From Cytobacillus oceanisediminis (GTDB taxonomy: Bacteria > Bacillota > Bacilli > Bacillales > Cytobacillaceae), in assembly GCF_007830235.1 (NCBI RefSeq), contig NZ_VLKI01000031.1:1-34273 (forward strand): a stretch of DNA of 34,273 nucleotides. The letters run 5' to 3'. Each line of letters begins with the position of its first letter. Within the stretch, counting starts at the first letter, position 1. Below, piece by piece: positions 32,497-34,273 of this stretch. The notes beneath the pieces were generated by a model. It was not told the origin of the DNA and made no database searches. It saw only the letters and a program-made list of their open reading frames with translations. Both the position numbers and the translations under genes were made by a program.

Positions 32497-32934
32497 ATGA
32501 GTAAAGAATTAGTGAGTGCTGTTAATCAGCAAGTAGCAAACTGGACTGTTTTATATGTAAAGCTTCACAACTACCACTGGTATATTAAAGGGAAAAACTT
32601 CTTTACCCTTCATGCCAAGTTTGAAGAACTTTATAATGAAGCCAATGAACATGTAGATGAATTGGCTGAACGAATTCTTGCCCTTGAGGCAAAGCCAGTT
32701 GCCACAATGAAGGAAGTACTTGAAACAAGCTCCATTAAAGAGGCTGCAGGAAACGAAACGGAAGAACAAATGGTCCAAACCATTGTCGAAGATTTTGAAA
32801 AAATGGTGGACGAGCTTCAGGAAGGCATTGAGCTTGCAGAAGAAGCAAAAGATGAAGGCACAGGCGATATGCTGATTGCAGTGAAGCAAAGCTTGAAAAA
32901 ACATATTTGGATGCTTAAAGCATACTTGGGATAA
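32497..32934 (+). CDS. dps: Dps family DNA-protecting ferritin-like protein
   Basis: Forms hollow dodecamers that oxidise and store iron and shield DNA under stress. It has 145 residues. The inter-subunit ferroxidase site is visible: His27 (NYHWYIKG), His39, Glu43, Asp54 and Glu58 (EANEHVDELAERI). The start was set at ATG 32497, about nine bases after GGGAGG; an ATG at 32488 directly abuts the ribosome site and is unlikely. It is transcribed alone from a SigB-like promoter to a strong terminator. Confidence 0.94.
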   Translation: MSKELVSAVNQQVANWTVLYVKLHNYHWYIKGKNFFTLHAKFEELYNEANEHVDELAERILALEAKPVATMKEVLETSSIKEAAGNETEEQMVQTIVEDFEKMVDELQEGIELAEEAKDEGTGDMLIAVKQSLKKHIWMLKAYLG

Positions 32935-32942
32935 TAGACAAA

Positions 32943-32969
32943 GGACCGGCTGCAAAGCCGGTCTTTTTT
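32943..32969 (+). terminator. Terminator of dps
   Basis: The stem GACCGGC/GCCGGTC with loop TGCAAA, followed by TTTTTT. Confidence 0.94.
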
Positions 32970-32981
32970 CATTTTCGGCAA

Positions 32982-33007
32982 AATAAAAAGCGGCATGGAA
33001 GCCGCTG
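32982..33007 (-). terminator. Terminator of the 85-aa gene
   Basis: On the minus strand AGCGGC-TTCCAT-GCCGCT is followed by TTTTTATTTT. It lies about 45 bp beyond the stop of the gene at 33052. Confidence 0.85.
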
Positions 33008-33051
33008 CATAAATATTATGAATGAAAATTATATATCCTGATATGTATCGT

Positions 33052-33309
33052 TTAGTGTATGTTTCTATGATGAATGATCGGGCTGCGGCGCTGGCCATAA
33101 TTTTCGCTTGCGAATTTCCCTTTCAAGCTCTCAATCAAATAAAGCCCCATTAAGTCATAAAGTTCCTGGTTATCCATATCGCGGATAATGCTCAGCAAAT
33201 CCTCTCTGTCCATTTCCTCCAAAAAGGCGAAAGCGAGCATGTCGATATCCTCTTCATCGCCTGTCAGCTTGTTTCGGTAAAGTTCATAAAGCTCATCAAT
33301 AAGTTTCAT
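33052..33309 (-). CDS. Small cytosolic protein (85 aa), DUF6154-like
   Basis: An 85-residue acidic helical protein starting MKLIDELYELYRNKLTGDEE, with a repeated pattern of acidic turns and Leu-rich helices (DMLAFAFLEEMDREDLLSII, then QELYDLMGLYLIESLKGKFA). The C-terminus is basic and His-rich. I believe this corresponds to the Bacillaceae family catalogued as DUF6154, from memory and without a search. The ribosome site GGGAGGTG lies about ten bases before ATG. The function is unknown. It is monocistronic. Confidence 0.8.
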   Translation of the reverse strand: MKLIDELYELYRNKLTGDEEDIDMLAFAFLEEMDREDLLSIIRDMDNQELYDLMGLYLIESLKGKFASENYGQRRSPIIHHRNIH

Positions 33310-33579
33310 GGCAATTATTCACCTCCCTAAAAAATATCCCGTTTTAAATAGTATACTTATTTAATACCCTTGATGCCGAAAAATATTCCTCGCAGCCTAC
33401 CTTCGCCAATGTCCACTTCCTGATAACAGCCATTGGTTAAACTTAGTATATGTAAGCTCAAGGAGAATGATCGTAATTTCGTATAATTTTATCATAAATG
33501 TGGGAAACGATAACTAAGAAAATCGAATTGCTTGGAACATTGGCATTAATTTTTTCTTAAACCAAAAGGGGCTGACAGG

Positions 33580-33909
33580 ATGGAAGGGAATAAAAAACCG
33601 TATTATATAACACTTGCCTCCGGGGAAATTTCACAGAGTGCCACAGACTCGACCTGGAATTATAAAATAGAGGCAAATGACGATGAGATTATTGCATTAA
33701 GAGAGTATTTTGATCAAAATTATTCAACAGAGTGGCAAAACTTCTTCAGAGCCCACGTTCCGTATGTCCAGTACCATTATGACCGTGAAAATGATGCCTA
33801 CGATGAGACGATGAAGAAAATCTACGGAATGATTTATAACCTTGGCGACGATGAAGCGCGAAAGCATATTGAAAGTATGGGCATTCTGACGGAAGATGAG
33901 CATAAATAA
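33580..33909 (+). CDS. Conserved-looking protein of unknown function (109 aa)
   Basis: A 109-residue hydrophilic protein starting at ATG behind AAGGGG. The N-terminus is beta-like (KKPYYITLASGEISQS, then WNYKIEANDDEI). A helical part rich in aromatic and acidic residues follows (REYFDQNYSTEWQNFFRAHV and YHYDRENDAYDETMKKIYGM), ending GDDEARKHIESMGIL. It has no membrane segment or catalytic motif. It looks like a cytosolic Bacillaceae protein, but I cannot name the family. A TATAAT at 33482-33487 is a possible -10. The IS3 element lies right after its stop. Confidence 0.8.
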   Translation: MEGNKKPYYITLASGEISQSATDSTWNYKIEANDDEIIALREYFDQNYSTEWQNFFRAHVPYVQYHYDRENDAYDETMKKIYGMIYNLGDDEARKHIESMGILTEDEHK

Positions 33910-33922
33910 AAAGCTGAGGCAT

Positions 33923-34273
33923 TAGACTGACCTAGTCATTTGAGACAGTAATAAAACACCTTCTTAGGCTGCCATATCACCAAACTCTATTGGTGTGTGG
34001 TAGCCTAATTTTTCTTGGATACGCTCTTCGTTATAATACCTCATAAATTGATCTACACGTTCTCTTACTTCTTCTAAAGATAAAGAATTAAATTTAACAT
34101 ACTGAAATTCCTCTGATTTTAGGTTCGAATGAAAAGACTCAATTACTGCGTTGTCCCAACAGTTTCCTCTGCGCGACATACTACTGACTAAATCCTTCTC
34201 TTTTATTCGATTTTGATAGGCATAGGAAGAATAGACGCTTCCTTGATCTGAATGGATGATTACTCCTTTAGGG
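33923..34273 (-). mobile_element. IS3-family (IS150-like) insertion sequence, partial
   Basis: The window ends inside it. The left end is probably near TAGACTGACCTAG at 33923, a motif like the TGxACTGACC ends of IS3-group elements. The transposase 3' end fills most of the visible part. The other end and its target duplication lie outside the window, so the boundary is approximate. Confidence 0.75.
33964..34273 (-). CDS. IS3-family transposase, C-terminal part
   Basis: The open frame runs off the window edge on the minus strand, leaving the last 102 or so codons. It shows the rve/DDE core: the second Asp in VIIHSDQGSVYSS, then SMSRRGNCWDNAVIESFHSN with the catalytic Glu exactly 35 residues after that Asp. 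A tail RYYNEERIQEKLGYHTPIEF is typical of IS3/IS150 OrfB. The first catalytic Asp and the frameshift-linked OrfA would be beyond position 34273. No stop codon or frameshift is visible, so the copy may be active. Confidence 0.93.
   Translation of the reverse strand, partial: PKGVIIHSDQGSVYSSYAYQNRIKEKDLVSSMSRRGNCWDNAVIESFHSNLKSEEFQYVKFNSLSLEEVRERVDQFMRYYNEERIQEKLGYHTPIEFGDMAA

Noticed and set aside
11597..34273. Defence island, prophage or biosynthetic cluster
   Set aside because: Apart from the cut IS3 element at the edge, no nucleases, toxin-antitoxin pairs, phage proteins or large synthases were found; genes are core metabolism.

Overview
The window comes from a low-GC Gram-positive bacterium of the family Bacillaceae (Bacillus sensu lato, Cytobacillus/Mesobacillus-like). 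This rests on the protein families, the strong AGGAGG-type ribosome binding sites, the frequent TTG/GTG starts, and a gene order that resembles the rrnB-trnB / glg / yteA / men / ythAB / ytiB-luxS region of Bacillus subtilis as I remember it. No species can be named from the sequence alone.

Layout. Positions 1-2436 hold the end of an rRNA operon: the 3' end of 23S rRNA, 5S rRNA, then 19 tRNA genes and a terminator. A broken 5' piece of the initiator tRNA gene lies among them. Positions 3141-11118 hold a tight glycogen operon, glgB-glgC-glgD-glgA-glgP. From 11.2 to 14.0 kb come a 52-bp tandem array, a DDAH/amidinotransferase-family enzyme, a small unknown protein and a YteA-type zinc-finger protein. 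From 14.0 to 23.4 kb lies most of the menaquinone pathway: menA on the minus strand, and menF-menD-menH-menB-menE-menC on the plus strand. The menB-menE junction is stretched by two repeat elements.

From 23.4 to 30.4 kb come small membrane proteins, a DUF1540 protein, a cytochrome bd-type menaquinol oxidase (cydA/cydB, ythAB-like), a histidine-rich zinc-binding lipoprotein behind two Zur-like boxes, a beta-carbonic anhydrase, YidD and LuxS. From 30.6 to 34.3 kb come cardiolipin synthase, a YtzI-like protein, Dps behind a SigB-like promoter, two small conserved proteins and an IS3-family insertion sequence cut by the window edge.

Functionally the window joins carbon storage (glycogen synthesis and phosphorolysis), quinone synthesis and its likely user (the bd oxidase), zinc acquisition next to zinc enzymes, and stress/stationary-phase protection. 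The core genes are ordinary. The unusual content is between genes: a dispersed repeat of about 210-235 bp in five long copies plus one collapsed copy, a long hairpin repeat shared by the rRNA spacer and the men operon, REP-like palindromes, the 52-bp array, and a 20-bp duplication of the initiator-tRNA 5' end. I found no clear new defence or biosynthetic system.
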